From contig NZ_CVSI01000058.1 of assembly GCF_001179985.1 (NCBI RefSeq), forward strand, positions 1 to 64,000: 64,000 nt of DNA. Direction: 5' to 3'. Shown in pieces: positions 28,295 through 37,190 of the stretch. The DNA comes from Candidatus Pelagibacter communis (GTDB lineage Bacteria; Pseudomonadota; Alphaproteobacteria; Pelagibacterales; Pelagibacteraceae). Under the pieces are notes generated by a model. The model was not told the DNA's origin and searched no databases. It saw only the letters and a list, made by a program, of their open reading frames with translations. Both the position numbers and the translations under genes were made by a program. How positions within the stretch are numbered: position 1 is the stretch's first letter; each line of letters opens with the position of its first letter.

Positions 28295-29520
28295 TCTCTA
28301 AACTAGAAAAAGAAATAACATTTAGATATTTAAAAACCAGAAAAAAGGACGGTTTTTTAAATATTATTACAATATTCTCATTTATTGGTATTAGTCTGGG
28401 TGTAGCAGTTTTAATTATTGTAATGTCCGTAATGAACGGTTTTAGGTCTGATCTAATAAAAAAAATAAATGGATTTAATTCTCATGCTACGATTCAAAAT
28501 TATGATGGTCTATTTGATCTAAAAAAAATTAATAGTTCTAATTTAAAAAGTCAGATTGATGGGTTCTTGATTAGTAACAATGGTGAAGGTATTATAATTA
28601 ATGAAAAAATTACAAAAGGAGTTTTATTAAGGGGATATAAAAAAGAAGAATTTCAAACCCTAAATATAGTAAAAAACCAAGATTTTTCAGGTTCTAAAGT
28701 TTTAGGTAATAGTGAAATTTCAATCAGTCGAGAACTTGGTTATGACTTAGATTTAAAGATAGGTGATAAACTAAGTTTAGTTTTTTCCTCTTTTGAAGAA
28801 ACACTTATCGGATCATTACCAAAACAAAAAACTTTTAAAATTAGCTCTTTTTATAATAGCGGTTTTAATGATTTTGATAAAAATATTGCTTTCGTAAATA
28901 TTGAGGATTTAGAAAACCAATTAAATTTGACACCAGACACCAGGTTTCTAGAAATTTATTTTAAAGATCCAACAGATATAAGTAAAATAAAAAAGGATTT
29001 AATTAAATTTTTTCCTAATGATTTAATTTATACTTGGTCAGATTTAAATAAACCACTGTTTTCAGCATTAAAAGTAGAGAGAAATGTAATGTTTATTATT
29101 TTGTCCCTTATAATAATTGTTGCCGCATTTAATATAATCTCAGGATTGACAATTTTAGTAAAAAATAAAACTAGAGAAATTGCAATTATGAAGTCTATTG
29201 GAGTTAAAAACGGATCTATTAGAAAAATTTTTTTTATGGTTGGATTTATCATTGGTTGTAGCGCTACAATTTTTGGTGTTATTTTAGGAATAATTTTTTC
29301 AGTATATATAGAAAATATTAGACAATTTATAAGTAATTTATTTAATATAACTTTATTCCCAGAGGAAATTTATTTTCTTAGTACAATGCCTTATGAATTA
29401 GATTATAAATCAATTATTTTAATTTCGATTTGTTCAATTATTTCAACTTGTTTAGTATCTTTGTTTCCAGCGATTAAAGCATCTAATTTAGACACCATTA
29501 AATCTCTTAAATATGAATAA
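28291..29520 (+). CDS. lolC: LolC/LolE-type lipoprotein-releasing ABC permease
   Basis: 409 residues. It extracts mature lipoproteins from the inner membrane for transfer to the outer membrane. The fold is typical: an N-terminal helix (about 22-46), a large periplasmic MacB-type domain, then three C-terminal helices with an FtsX domain (about 265-400). The start is TTG at 28291, overlapping the proS stop. No in-frame ATG occurs before the first helix, so TTG is the likely start. Only one permease gene is present, implying a homodimer with two LolD rather than a LolC/LolE pair. Confidence 0.88.
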   Translation: MISKLEKEITFRYLKTRKKDGFLNIITIFSFIGISLGVAVLIIVMSVMNGFRSDLIKKINGFNSHATIQNYDGLFDLKKINSSNLKSQIDGFLISNNGEGIIINEKITKGVLLRGYKKEEFQTLNIVKNQDFSGSKVLGNSEISISRELGYDLDLKIGDKLSLVFSSFEETLIGSLPKQKTFKISSFYNSGFNDFDKNIAFVNIEDLENQLNLTPDTRFLEIYFKDPTDISKIKKDLIKFFPNDLIYTWSDLNKPLFSALKVERNVMFIILSLIIIVAAFNIISGLTILVKNKTREIAIMKSIGVKNGSIRKIFFMVGFIIGCSATIFGVILGIIFSVYIENIRQFISNLFNITLFPEEIYFLSTMPYELDYKSIILISICSIISTCLVSLFPAIKASNLDTIKSLKYE

Positions 29521-30196
29521 TTTAATTCAATTAAAAAATGTATCGAAAAATTATATTTCCTCAAAAAAAATTGAAGTTTTAAAAAATATTAATTATACAT
29601 TTAAATCAGGTAAAATATATTCTTTAACTGGCCCCTCAGGCTCTGGAAAGTCTACATTGCTTAATTTAATATCCTTAATAGACAAACCATCTAGTGGTTT
29701 TATAAAACTTAATGATCTAAAAATTAACGATAATGATAATGATCAAAGAGATATGATAAGGTCAAGAAAAATAGGAATTATTTACCAAGATAAAAATTTA
29801 TTAGCTGATTTTAGTACTTTAGAGAATGTCTATTTGGCAAGATTATCTTTAAGTAATAATAAAAAAAAAGCTATCACAGATGCTAAAAACTTATTGAAAA
29901 AAGTTGGGTTAGATAAAAGACTAGACCATTACCCTAGTGAATTATCTGGGGGTGAGTCGCAGAGAGTTGCAATATCGAGAGCTTTAATAAATTCACCCGA
30001 TATAATTTTAGCAGATGAACCAACAGGAAATTTAGATGTCAAAAATGCAAGAGATATATTCAAGCTATTATTTAGCCTAAGAAATAAAAATAGAATAATA
30101 ATATTTGCAACTCATAATAGATATTTTGCAGATATGTCCGACTGTAAATTGAGTTTAATTGATGGTAAAGTATTTACCGTCAATGCAAGAAACTAA
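29513..30196 (+). CDS. lolD: Lipoprotein-releasing system ATP-binding protein LolD
   Basis: 227 residues, the ATPase of the lipoprotein exporter. Walker A G-P-S-G-S-G-K-S-T is at 40-48, the Q-loop Gln at 92, the signature L-S-G-G-E-S-Q at 144-150, and Walker B ends in Asp168-Glu169 followed by P-T-G-N-L-D. It overlaps its permease by 8 bases and dnaE by 14. Confidence 0.95.
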   Translation: MNNLIQLKNVSKNYISSKKIEVLKNINYTFKSGKIYSLTGPSGSGKSTLLNLISLIDKPSSGFIKLNDLKINDNDNDQRDMIRSRKIGIIYQDKNLLADFSTLENVYLARLSLSNNKKKAITDAKNLLKKVGLDKRLDHYPSELSGGESQRVAISRALINSPDIILADEPTGNLDVKNARDIFKLLFSLRNKNRIIIFATHNRYFADMSDCKLSLIDGKVFTVNARN

Positions 30197-33100
30197 AAAG
30201 TCTTTTAATCATTACAAATTGCATACGCAATATTCTATCTGTGAAGGCGCTATAAAGATAGAGGATCTTGAAAAATTTTGCAAAAATAATAAAATCAACT
30301 CAATAGGTATTTCTGACACATCTAACCTATGCGGTGCTTTACAGTTCTCTGAGACTGTCTCAAAATCAAAAACTCAACCAATCATTGGTTCTCAAATAAA
30401 ATTTAAACATAAAGATTTAATAGGACTAATACCAATAATTGTTAAAAACGATATTGGATACAAGAATATTGTAAAACTATCATCAAATTCATATTTAAAT
30501 CATGAAAACTTTAATGAACCATTTTGTGATTTTAGGGATTTATCTCAACGTAGCGATGGTTTAATAGTTACTCTTGGAGGCTTAAATAGTCTGGCCGGAA
30601 TTTTATTTAAAAAAGATAGATTAATTGAACTCAAGGAAATTTATATCTTTTTAAAAAAACTATTCAAAGAAAATTTCTACATTGAAATACAAAGACATGG
30701 TGACATAAATGAAAAAAATTTAGAGGCTTATAACTTAAAAATATCTAAAGAATTGAATATACCAATAATAGCCTCACATGAAGTTTATTATCTAGATAAA
30801 AATATTTATGATGCTCATGATGCTTTAATGTGCATTGGATCAAAAAATTATATTAATGACAAAAACCGTCCAAAGCTCTCAAGTAATCACTATTTTAAGA
30901 GTAATAATGAAATGATTGAATTATTTTCTGATTTACCTGAGGCTTTAGAAAACAACTTTAATTTACATCTAAGGTGTAGTTATAGACTCTCAAGTTCAAA
31001 ACCACTACTTCCTAATATAAGTTCAAAAAAAGATCTTTCTCCTGATGATATACTTAAAAAAGAAGCAGAAGATGGTCTGAAATTAAGACTTGAGGCAGAT
31101 TTAGAAAAAAAAAACAATATTAAAATTGACGAATATGAGAAAAGGCTTAGTCATGAAATAAATATAATATGCAAAATGAATTATGCTAGCTATTTTTTAA
31201 TTGTTTCAGATTACATAAAATGGGCAAAAAAAAACGATATACCTGTTGGACCAGGCAGAGGTTCGGGTGCTGGTTCATTAGTTGCGTGGTGTTTATCTAT
31301 TACTGATGTAGACCCTTTGAAGTTCGATTTGATTTTCGAAAGATTTCTTAATCCTGATAGAATATCCATGCCTGATTTTGATATTGATTTTTGTGAGGAA
31401 AAAAGAGATTTGGTTTTTGAATATTTAAAAAAAAAATACCCAGACTCTGTAGCACATATAATAACATTTGGAAAACTTAAGGCTCGAATGGTCATTAGAG
31501 ATGTTGGAAGAGTTATGGGTTTACCTTATGGTTTTGTTGATAGTATCTGCAAAATGATACCATTTGATCCTTCCAGACCAATGAATTTAAATCAATGTAT
31601 CAACTCTGAACCTAAACTTCAAAAATTGATAAAAGAAGATAAAAGAGTAGAAAGATTAATAAACTTATCTTTAAAACTTGAGGGTTTAAATAGAAATTTT
31701 GCTACTCATGCAGCTGGGGTTGTTATTGCAGATAAGAAACTCTCAGAAACAGTGCCACTTTACAAAGACCCATCCTCAGATCTTTTATTACCATCCACTC
31801 AATTTGATATGTATTCTGCTGAAAATGCTGGTCTAATAAAATTTGATTTTTTAGGTTTAAAAACTTTAACTGTTATAAATAAAACACAAAATTTAGTTAA
31901 AAATAAATTAAAAAATTTTAAAATCAGGAACATAAAATATAATGACCAAAAGGTTTATGACCTTTTGTCTACAGGTAAGACAGTAGGGTTATTTCAATTA
32001 GAGAGCTCTGGAATGCGTGAAGCATTAATTCAAATGAAACCAAATCAGTTAGAAGATATAATAGCATTAGTTGCACTATATAGACCGGGTCCTATGAGCA
32101 ATATTTCAATTTATAATGACTGCAAACATGGAAGACGAGAACCTGATTATTTGCATCCAAAATTAGAAAAAATATTGAAACCAACATATGGAGTAATAAT
32201 TTATCAGGAACAAGTAATGCAAATTGCACAAATTTTATCTGGTTTTTCACCTGGAGAAGCAGATTTACTAAGAAGAGCCATGGGTAAAAAAAAAAGAGCA
32301 GAATTAGAAAGACAAAAAACTAGATTTATAGAAGGAGCTTTTAAAAACGGTATAAGCAAAGATGTAGCTGCAGGTATATTTTTAAAAATAGAACCTTTCG
32401 CCGAGTATGGTTTCAATAAAAGTCATGCAGCAGCTTATGCAATTATTGCTTATCAAACTGCATTTCTGAAAACTTATTATCCCGAAGAATTTTTTGCTGC
32501 ATCAATGTCTATGGAATTATCCAATCAAAAAAAACTTAGTGAGTTTTGTGAAGAAATAAAAAGGTTAAAAATAAATATTATAAGTCCAGACATAAACACA
32601 TGTTTTACTGATTTTAGTTCTAAAAATAATGACTTCTATTATGCATTAGGAGCTATAAAAAATGTAGGTTATGAGGCTATATCAAATATAATAAATGAGA
32701 GAAATAAAAATGGTAAATTCAAATCAGTTTTAGATTTTTTAAACAGAGTAAACCCTAAAGATATAAATAAATTACAATTAGAAGGTCTTACCAAAGCAGG
32801 TGCTTTTGATAGTATTATAAACAATAGAAGGTCATTCTTTGACTCAATTCCAAATTTAATTCAAAAATCTAAAAATATATTCGAAAATAAAACTCAAAAT
32901 CAAATAGATCTATTCTCTAAAAATGATAATAGTGAAAAAATCATAGTAGAAAAACCTGAGTGGAACTTTCAAGAAAAAATGTTAAAAGAGTTTGAAACAA
33001 TAGGCTTTTACCTATCCGATCATCCACTAAATCAATATAAAAATATTTACGATGAATACAATATAACCAAATACTCTGAATTTATAACTAACAAAAACCA

Positions 33101-33575
33101 ATCAGAAAGTATGGTGGCATCAACAATTTTAAAAATTCAAGAAAAAAAAACCCAAAAAGGAACATCATATGCAATTATAAAATTTTCTGATTTAGGAGGT
33201 GTATTTGAGCTTTTTGTTTTTTCTGATCTATTTGAATTAAATAGAGATAACATAAAAGAAGGCAAATCTGTAATAGTAACTCTTTATAAAAATTTCAATG
33301 ACAGCGAACAAAGAATGAGAATTAATGTAAAAAAGATTGTACCTTTAGATGAAATTATTAATAAACCAATTAATGGTTTAAAAATTAAAATATCAAACAC
33401 AAAGGAATTTGAATTATTATCAAAAATTTTAATAAACCAGGGTAATGTAGAGGTTGAATTTGAAATATTAGATAGTGATAAGAAATATACACTTAAATTA
33501 AAAAAAAAACGATTAGTTGACAAAAACATTTTAAATTCTATTAAAAATCAAGGTATTTCAGCTTCAATTTTTTAA
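30183..33575 (+). CDS. dnaE: DNA polymerase III alpha subunit
   Basis: 1130 residues from ATG 30183. An in-frame ATG lies 8 codons upstream inside lolD but is not needed. This is the replicative polymerase. The order is a PHP domain (about 1-270) with a degenerate metal motif beginning H-T-Q-Y-S, the palm with catalytic Asp398/Asp400/Asp402 in P-D-F-D-I-D and Asp555 in D-F-L-G-L-K, thumb and fingers, tandem HhH, and an OB domain near 960-1060. The C-terminal tau-binding part is short. No exonuclease motif is seen, so a separate DnaQ is expected. Confidence 0.97.
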   Translation: MQETKKSFNHYKLHTQYSICEGAIKIEDLEKFCKNNKINSIGISDTSNLCGALQFSETVSKSKTQPIIGSQIKFKHKDLIGLIPIIVKNDIGYKNIVKLSSNSYLNHENFNEPFCDFRDLSQRSDGLIVTLGGLNSLAGILFKKDRLIELKEIYIFLKKLFKENFYIEIQRHGDINEKNLEAYNLKISKELNIPIIASHEVYYLDKNIYDAHDALMCIGSKNYINDKNRPKLSSNHYFKSNNEMIELFSDLPEALENNFNLHLRCSYRLSSSKPLLPNISSKKDLSPDDILKKEAEDGLKLRLEADLEKKNNIKIDEYEKRLSHEINIICKMNYASYFLIVSDYIKWAKKNDIPVGPGRGSGAGSLVAWCLSITDVDPLKFDLIFERFLNPDRISMPDFDIDFCEEKRDLVFEYLKKKYPDSVAHIITFGKLKARMVIRDVGRVMGLPYGFVDSICKMIPFDPSRPMNLNQCINSEPKLQKLIKEDKRVERLINLSLKLEGLNRNFATHAAGVVIADKKLSETVPLYKDPSSDLLLPSTQFDMYSAENAGLIKFDFLGLKTLTVINKTQNLVKNKLKNFKIRNIKYNDQKVYDLLSTGKTVGLFQLESSGMREALIQMKPNQLEDIIALVALYRPGPMSNISIYNDCKHGRREPDYLHPKLEKILKPTYGVIIYQEQVMQIAQILSGFSPGEADLLRRAMGKKKRAELERQKTRFIEGAFKNGISKDVAAGIFLKIEPFAEYGFNKSHAAAYAIIAYQTAFLKTYYPEEFFAASMSMELSNQKKLSEFCEEIKRLKINIISPDINTCFTDFSSKNNDFYYALGAIKNVGYEAISNIINERNKNGKFKSVLDFLNRVNPKDINKLQLEGLTKAGAFDSIINNRRSFFDSIPNLIQKSKNIFENKTQNQIDLFSKNDNSEKIIVEKPEWNFQEKMLKEFETIGFYLSDHPLNQYKNIYDEYNITKYSEFITNKNQSESMVASTILKIQEKKTQKGTSYAIIKFSDLGGVFELFVFSDLFELNRDNIKEGKSVIVTLYKNFNDSEQRMRINVKKIVPLDEIINKPINGLKIKISNTKEFELLSKILINQGNVEVEFEILDSDKKYTLKLKKKRLVDKNILNSIKNQGISASIF

Positions 33576-33630
33576 AAAATTACTTGCGTTTAATTAATAA
33601 AATTATTAAAAGCCAAAATAATAAAACTCA

Positions 33631-33699
33631 CACAGTTAATGGTTTAAAACCTCCGGTGCTTTAATGCTAATAACTGTGGCGGAATAACCGGGAAAATTT
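33631..33699 (+). ncRNA. rpsB leader RNA with H-type pseudoknot
   Basis: Stem P1 is a perfect 8-bp pairing of CACAGTTA (33631-33638) with TAACTGTG (33671-33678). Inside its loop a small hairpin GGTT/AACC (33641-33644 with 33648-33651) is followed by TCCGGT (33652-33657). This pairs with ACCGGG (33687-33692) outside P1, forming a pseudoknot that ends 7 bases before the rpsB ATG. The pairings are strictly complementary apart from one T-G pair. The position suggests autoregulation by ribosomal protein S2, as known for rpsB leaders in gammaproteobacteria. Whether it is the same RNA family cannot be told from one sequence. Confidence 0.6.
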
Positions 33700-34464
33700 A
33701 TGAAGATACCAAATTTAACTATAGAACAATTACTAGAAGCTGGCGTTCACTTAGGTCACAAAACTTTAAGATGGAATCCAAAAATGAAAAAATATATTTT
33801 TGGCAAAAGAGACTCCGTTCATATAATTGATCTTACACAAACATTAGAATTAACAAATAAAGCTTTAGAAAAAATTTATGAGACAATATCTAATAACGGT
33901 AAAATTTTATTTATATCGACAAAAAAACAAGCATCCGAGTCAATTGCTGAATTAGCAAAATCTACAGATCAATATTTTGTAAATTACAGATGGCTTGGTG
34001 GAATGTTAACAAATTGGGGCACAATTTCGAACTCAATTAAAAAACTTAACAAGATTGAGATAGATCTAAAATCTGAAAATAGAGGTTTCACAAAAAAAGA
34101 ACTTTTAAAAATGGGTATTCAAAGAGATAAACTACAAAGATCTCTTGGTGGAATTTCAGAAATGAAAAAAATACCAGACTTAGTTTTTATTATTGATACA
34201 AATTACGAATCATTAGCTATAAAAGAATCTATTAAGTTAAATATACCAATTATCGCAATTTTAGACACAAATTCAAATCCTGAAGGTATTGATTTCCCAA
34301 TACCTGGAAATGACGACGCTAGAAGATCTATTGATTTGTATTGTAATTTAATAAAAGAGACAATAGAAAATGCCAAAAAGGAAGCCCCAAAAGTTGAAGA
34401 AAAAAAAATAATAGAAAATCCTAATAAACAAGAAAATTCTTCTCCAAAAAAAAAATTAAATTAA
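33700..34464 (+). CDS. rpsB: 30S ribosomal protein S2
   Basis: 254 residues. The family signature [19 protein letters not shown] is near the N-terminus, [12 protein letters not shown] is the conserved core, and [19 protein letters not shown] follows. It ends in a Lys/Glu-rich disordered tail. It sits on the platform side of the small subunit. It is preceded by a structured leader and followed by tsf after 10 bases. Confidence 0.98.
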   Translation: MKIPNLTIEQLLEAGVHLGHKTLRWNPKMKKYIFGKRDSVHIIDLTQTLELTNKALEKIYETISNNGKILFISTKKQASESIAELAKSTDQYFVNYRWLGGMLTNWGTISNSIKKLNKIEIDLKSENRGFTKKELLKMGIQRDKLQRSLGGISEMKKIPDLVFIIDTNYESLAIKESIKLNIPIIAILDTNSNPEGIDFPIPGNDDARRSIDLYCNLIKETIENAKKEAPKVEEKKIIENPNKQENSSPKKKLN

Positions 34465-34474
34465 TTTTTTAAAA

Positions 34475-35326
34475 ATGGCTGATATCGAAAAAGTTAAGAA
34501 ATTAAGATTTTTAAGTGGCGCTGGCTTTAAAGATTGTAGTTCTGCTTTAGATGAGTCTAACGGTGATATAGATAAAGCTATAGAAATACTCAGAGTTAAA
34601 GGTATATCAAAAGCCTCAAAAAAAATGTCAAGATCAGCAAATGAGGGCTTAATAGCTATAACAGAAGACAATCAAACGTCATCTATTCTAGAAATAAATT
34701 GTGAAACAGATTTTGTAGCAAAAAATGAGGATTTTGTTGTTTTTGTTAAAGAATTAAGCGAGATTAATAATAAGATTGGGTCAAACAGGGAAAGTTTACT
34801 ATTATCAAAAATGAAAAATGGTAAGACTGTAGATGAAAATTTATTAACTTTAATTTCTAAAATCGGTGAAAAAATTACAATTGGAAGATCGAGAAGTTTT
34901 AATTGCAAAGAATTTAAAGTCTTTAAATATCATCATACAACAGTTAAAGATAATCTTTCTAAACTTGGTGTTCTAGTATCATTAAAAACATCTGATAACT
35001 CCGAAAAATTAAAAACTTTTGGCAAACAACTAAGTATGCATATTGCTGCTTTAAACCCATTAGCAATTAACATAGATGACATAGATCCTGAAATTTTAAA
35101 AAAAGAAGAGGAATTAATTTCAGAAGAATTAAAAAATTTGGGAAAACCAGAGGATATTGTTAAAAAAATTAGCATAGGCAAGATCAATAAATTTAAAGAG
35201 GAAAACTCGTTGTTAAATCAACAGTGGGTGATGGAGCCTAAAAAAAAAGTGAAGGATATTTTAAAAGAATTGAATTTAGGCAGTATTGAAATAAAAGAAT
35301 TTTACAGGGTTAAGATTGGAGAATAA
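34475..35326 (+). CDS. tsf: Elongation factor Ts
   Basis: 283 residues. It exchanges GDP for GTP on EF-Tu. The N-terminal UBA-like domain reads [12 protein letters not shown], with Phe in place of the usual Met at G-A-G-M, and the core motif E-T-D-F-V-A-K-N is intact. It lies 10 bases after rpsB and directly abuts frr with no intervening base. The pyrH gene that normally separates tsf from frr is missing here. Confidence 0.96.
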   Translation: MADIEKVKKLRFLSGAGFKDCSSALDESNGDIDKAIEILRVKGISKASKKMSRSANEGLIAITEDNQTSSILEINCETDFVAKNEDFVVFVKELSEINNKIGSNRESLLLSKMKNGKTVDENLLTLISKIGEKITIGRSRSFNCKEFKVFKYHHTTVKDNLSKLGVLVSLKTSDNSEKLKTFGKQLSMHIAALNPLAINIDDIDPEILKKEEELISEELKNLGKPEDIVKKISIGKINKFKEENSLLNQQWVMEPKKKVKDILKELNLGSIEIKEFYRVKIGE

Positions 35327-35878
35327 ATGTTTAATACGCAAAGTTATAATCAAAAAATGAATAAAACTATTGAAATTTTTGACAAAGAGTTAGGTTCATT
35401 AAGAACAGGTAGAGCAAATGCAAGCATGTTAGATTTAGTTAAGGTTGACGTGTACGGTCAAAAAATGCCAATTAATCAATTGGGCACGATTACAACACCA
35501 GAGCCTAGAATGATAAATATTCAAGTATGGGATTTAAATAACGTTAATTTAATAGACTCTTCTATTAAAAAATCAGAGCTGGGTTTAAATCCTCAAATTG
35601 ACGGACAACTAATTAGACTGCCAATACCTGATTTAAGTGAGGAAAGAAGAAATGAAATGAAAAAAATCGTTAAAACTATGGGTGAAAAATGCAAGGTTTC
35701 AATTAGAAATATAAGGAGAGAAGGAAAAGACAGTTTGAAAAACTTACTAAAAAAAAAAGAAATTTCTGAAGACGAGGAAAAAAAAAATGAAAAAGAAATT
35801 CAAGTTATAACAGACAAGTTCATAAAATTAATTGATGACAAAGTATCATCTAAAGAAAAAGAAATAATGACTATATGA
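35327..35878 (+). CDS. frr: Ribosome recycling factor
   Basis: 183 residues, a three-helix-bundle protein that splits post-termination ribosomes with EF-G. Conserved L-R-T-G-R-A-N-A-S-M-L and the central P-E-P-R-M-I-N-I-Q-V-W-D segment are visible, and the last third is highly charged, with a Lys/Glu-rich helix. A GGAG Shine-Dalgarno-like sequence overlapping the end of tsf (35317-35320) precedes the start, one of the few clear ones in the window. It overlaps uppS by 4 bases. Confidence 0.97.
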   Translation: MFNTQSYNQKMNKTIEIFDKELGSLRTGRANASMLDLVKVDVYGQKMPINQLGTITTPEPRMINIQVWDLNNVNLIDSSIKKSELGLNPQIDGQLIRLPIPDLSEERRNEMKKIVKTMGEKCKVSIRNIRREGKDSLKNLLKKKEISEDEEKKNEKEIQVITDKFIKLIDDKVSSKEKEIMTI

Positions 35879-36549
35879 ACCCGATTAAACATGTTGCCAT
35901 TATCATGGATGGTAATGGTCGTTGGGGTATAAAAAAAAGAAAATCTAGAAATTTTGGACACAAACAGGGTTTAAAGTCTGTAGAAAAAATTATTAAAGAA
36001 ACACTAAAAAAAAAAATTAGATTCTTAACATTATATGCTTTTTCCACAGAGAATTGGAAAAGGCCTAAAAATGAAGTTAATTATTTATTTTCTTTATTAG
36101 ACAACTTTCTATCAAATAAAATAAAAGAATTACATAGCCAAAAAATTAAGTTTGTAGTACTTGGAAAAAAAAAATTTAATAAGAAATTAAACAATCTTCT
36201 AAATTATTCAGAAAAACTGACCTCAAATAACAAAAAATTGCAAATCAATTTAGCTTTAAATTATGGATCTAAAAGTGAAATAATTAATGCTATCAATAAT
36301 TTAAAAAAAAAGAAATTACAAATAAATGAAAGCAATATTACAAGAAATCTTTACACAAAAAATACACCTGATCCAGATATTTTAATTAGAACAGGGGATA
36401 GAAAACGTTTAAGTAATTTTTTATTATGGCAATTAGCTTATTCAGAAATTTTTTTTGAAAAAAAACTTTGGCCAGATTTTAATGAAAAAGATTATAATAA
36501 TATTTTAAATAAATTCAAAAAAACAAAAAGAAATTTTGGAAAAATATGA
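35875..36549 (+). CDS. uppS: Undecaprenyl (polyprenyl) diphosphate synthase
   Basis: 224 residues, a cis-prenyltransferase making the lipid carrier for peptidoglycan and polysaccharides. I-I-M-D-G-N-G-R-W-G at 9-18 contains the catalytic Asp12. F-S-T-E-N-W-K-R-P appears in the first third, and the R-T-G-D-R-x-R-L-S-N-F-L-L-W-Q segment near 175-190 binds isopentenyl diphosphate. Its 4-base overlaps with frr and cdsA place it in the same operon. Confidence 0.96.
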   Translation: MNPIKHVAIIMDGNGRWGIKKRKSRNFGHKQGLKSVEKIIKETLKKKIRFLTLYAFSTENWKRPKNEVNYLFSLLDNFLSNKIKELHSQKIKFVVLGKKKFNKKLNNLLNYSEKLTSNNKKLQINLALNYGSKSEIINAINNLKKKKLQINESNITRNLYTKNTPDPDILIRTGDRKRLSNFLLWQLAYSEIFFEKKLWPDFNEKDYNNILNKFKKTKRNFGKI

Positions 36550-37190
36550 TCTATAATGAATTATTAAAAAGAATAATCAGTTCATTAATTATAATACCCA
36601 TAGCTCTTTTTTTTATAATTAAGGGAAGTTTTTTATTCATCTTTTTCATCTTAATTTGTTTTTTAATCACATCATATGAATGGCATAAGATGAGCAATAA
36701 AAAACCATATTATTTACCCGGATTTCTTTTTCTAATGTTGTCTTTTTACTCTGCATACATAATTAGAGCCAATGACAGCAATAGTTTAAAATTTTTTTTG
36801 TATATTTTAATTGTTTGTGTTTCTACTGATATAGGAGGATATATTTTTGGAAAAATTTTTAAAGGACCTAAGTTAATTAAAATTAGTCCAAAAAAAACTT
36901 ATTCAGGAGTAATAGGTGGATATTTAATGTCAATTATACTTTATTATTTGTTTATAAATTTGAATTATGGAGATGAAATAAATTCTAAGGACTTTATATT
37001 TATATTATTAATTTCAACTATTAGTCAATTAGGAGATATCACTATCTCTTACTTTAAAAGATTGTCCAAAATAAAAGATACTGGAAAAATCCTTCCTGGT
37101 CACGGTGGTCTTTTAGATAGAATAGATGGAATGATTTTCGCATTCCCGGCTGCATACATAATTTTTAAAATAATAAACATAAATTTTTAA
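36546..37190 (+). CDS. cdsA: Phosphatidate cytidylyltransferase (CDP-diglyceride synthase)
   Basis: 214 residues with about six membrane helices. It makes CDP-diacylglycerol, the precursor of all bacterial phospholipids. The family signature in the last third reads S-Q-L-G-D-I-x-I-S-Y-F-K-R, then K-D-T-G-K-I-L-P-G-H-G-G-L-L-D-R-I-D, including the metal-binding aspartates. It is shorter than the E. coli enzyme (about 285) by N-terminal helices. The uppS-cdsA-dxr order is the standard proteobacterial one. Confidence 0.95.
   Translation: MIYNELLKRIISSLIIIPIALFFIIKGSFLFIFFILICFLITSYEWHKMSNKKPYYLPGFLFLMLSFYSAYIIRANDSNSLKFFLYILIVCVSTDIGGYIFGKIFKGPKLIKISPKKTYSGVIGGYLMSIILYYLFINLNYGDEINSKDFIFILLISTISQLGDITISYFKRLSKIKDTGKILPGHGGLLDRIDGMIFAFPAAYIIFKIININF

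Noticed and set aside
33567-33582. AATTTTTTAAAAAATT palindrome at the end of dnaE as a terminator.
   Set aside because: It has no loop and no following T-run, and such A/T palindromes are expected in this base composition.
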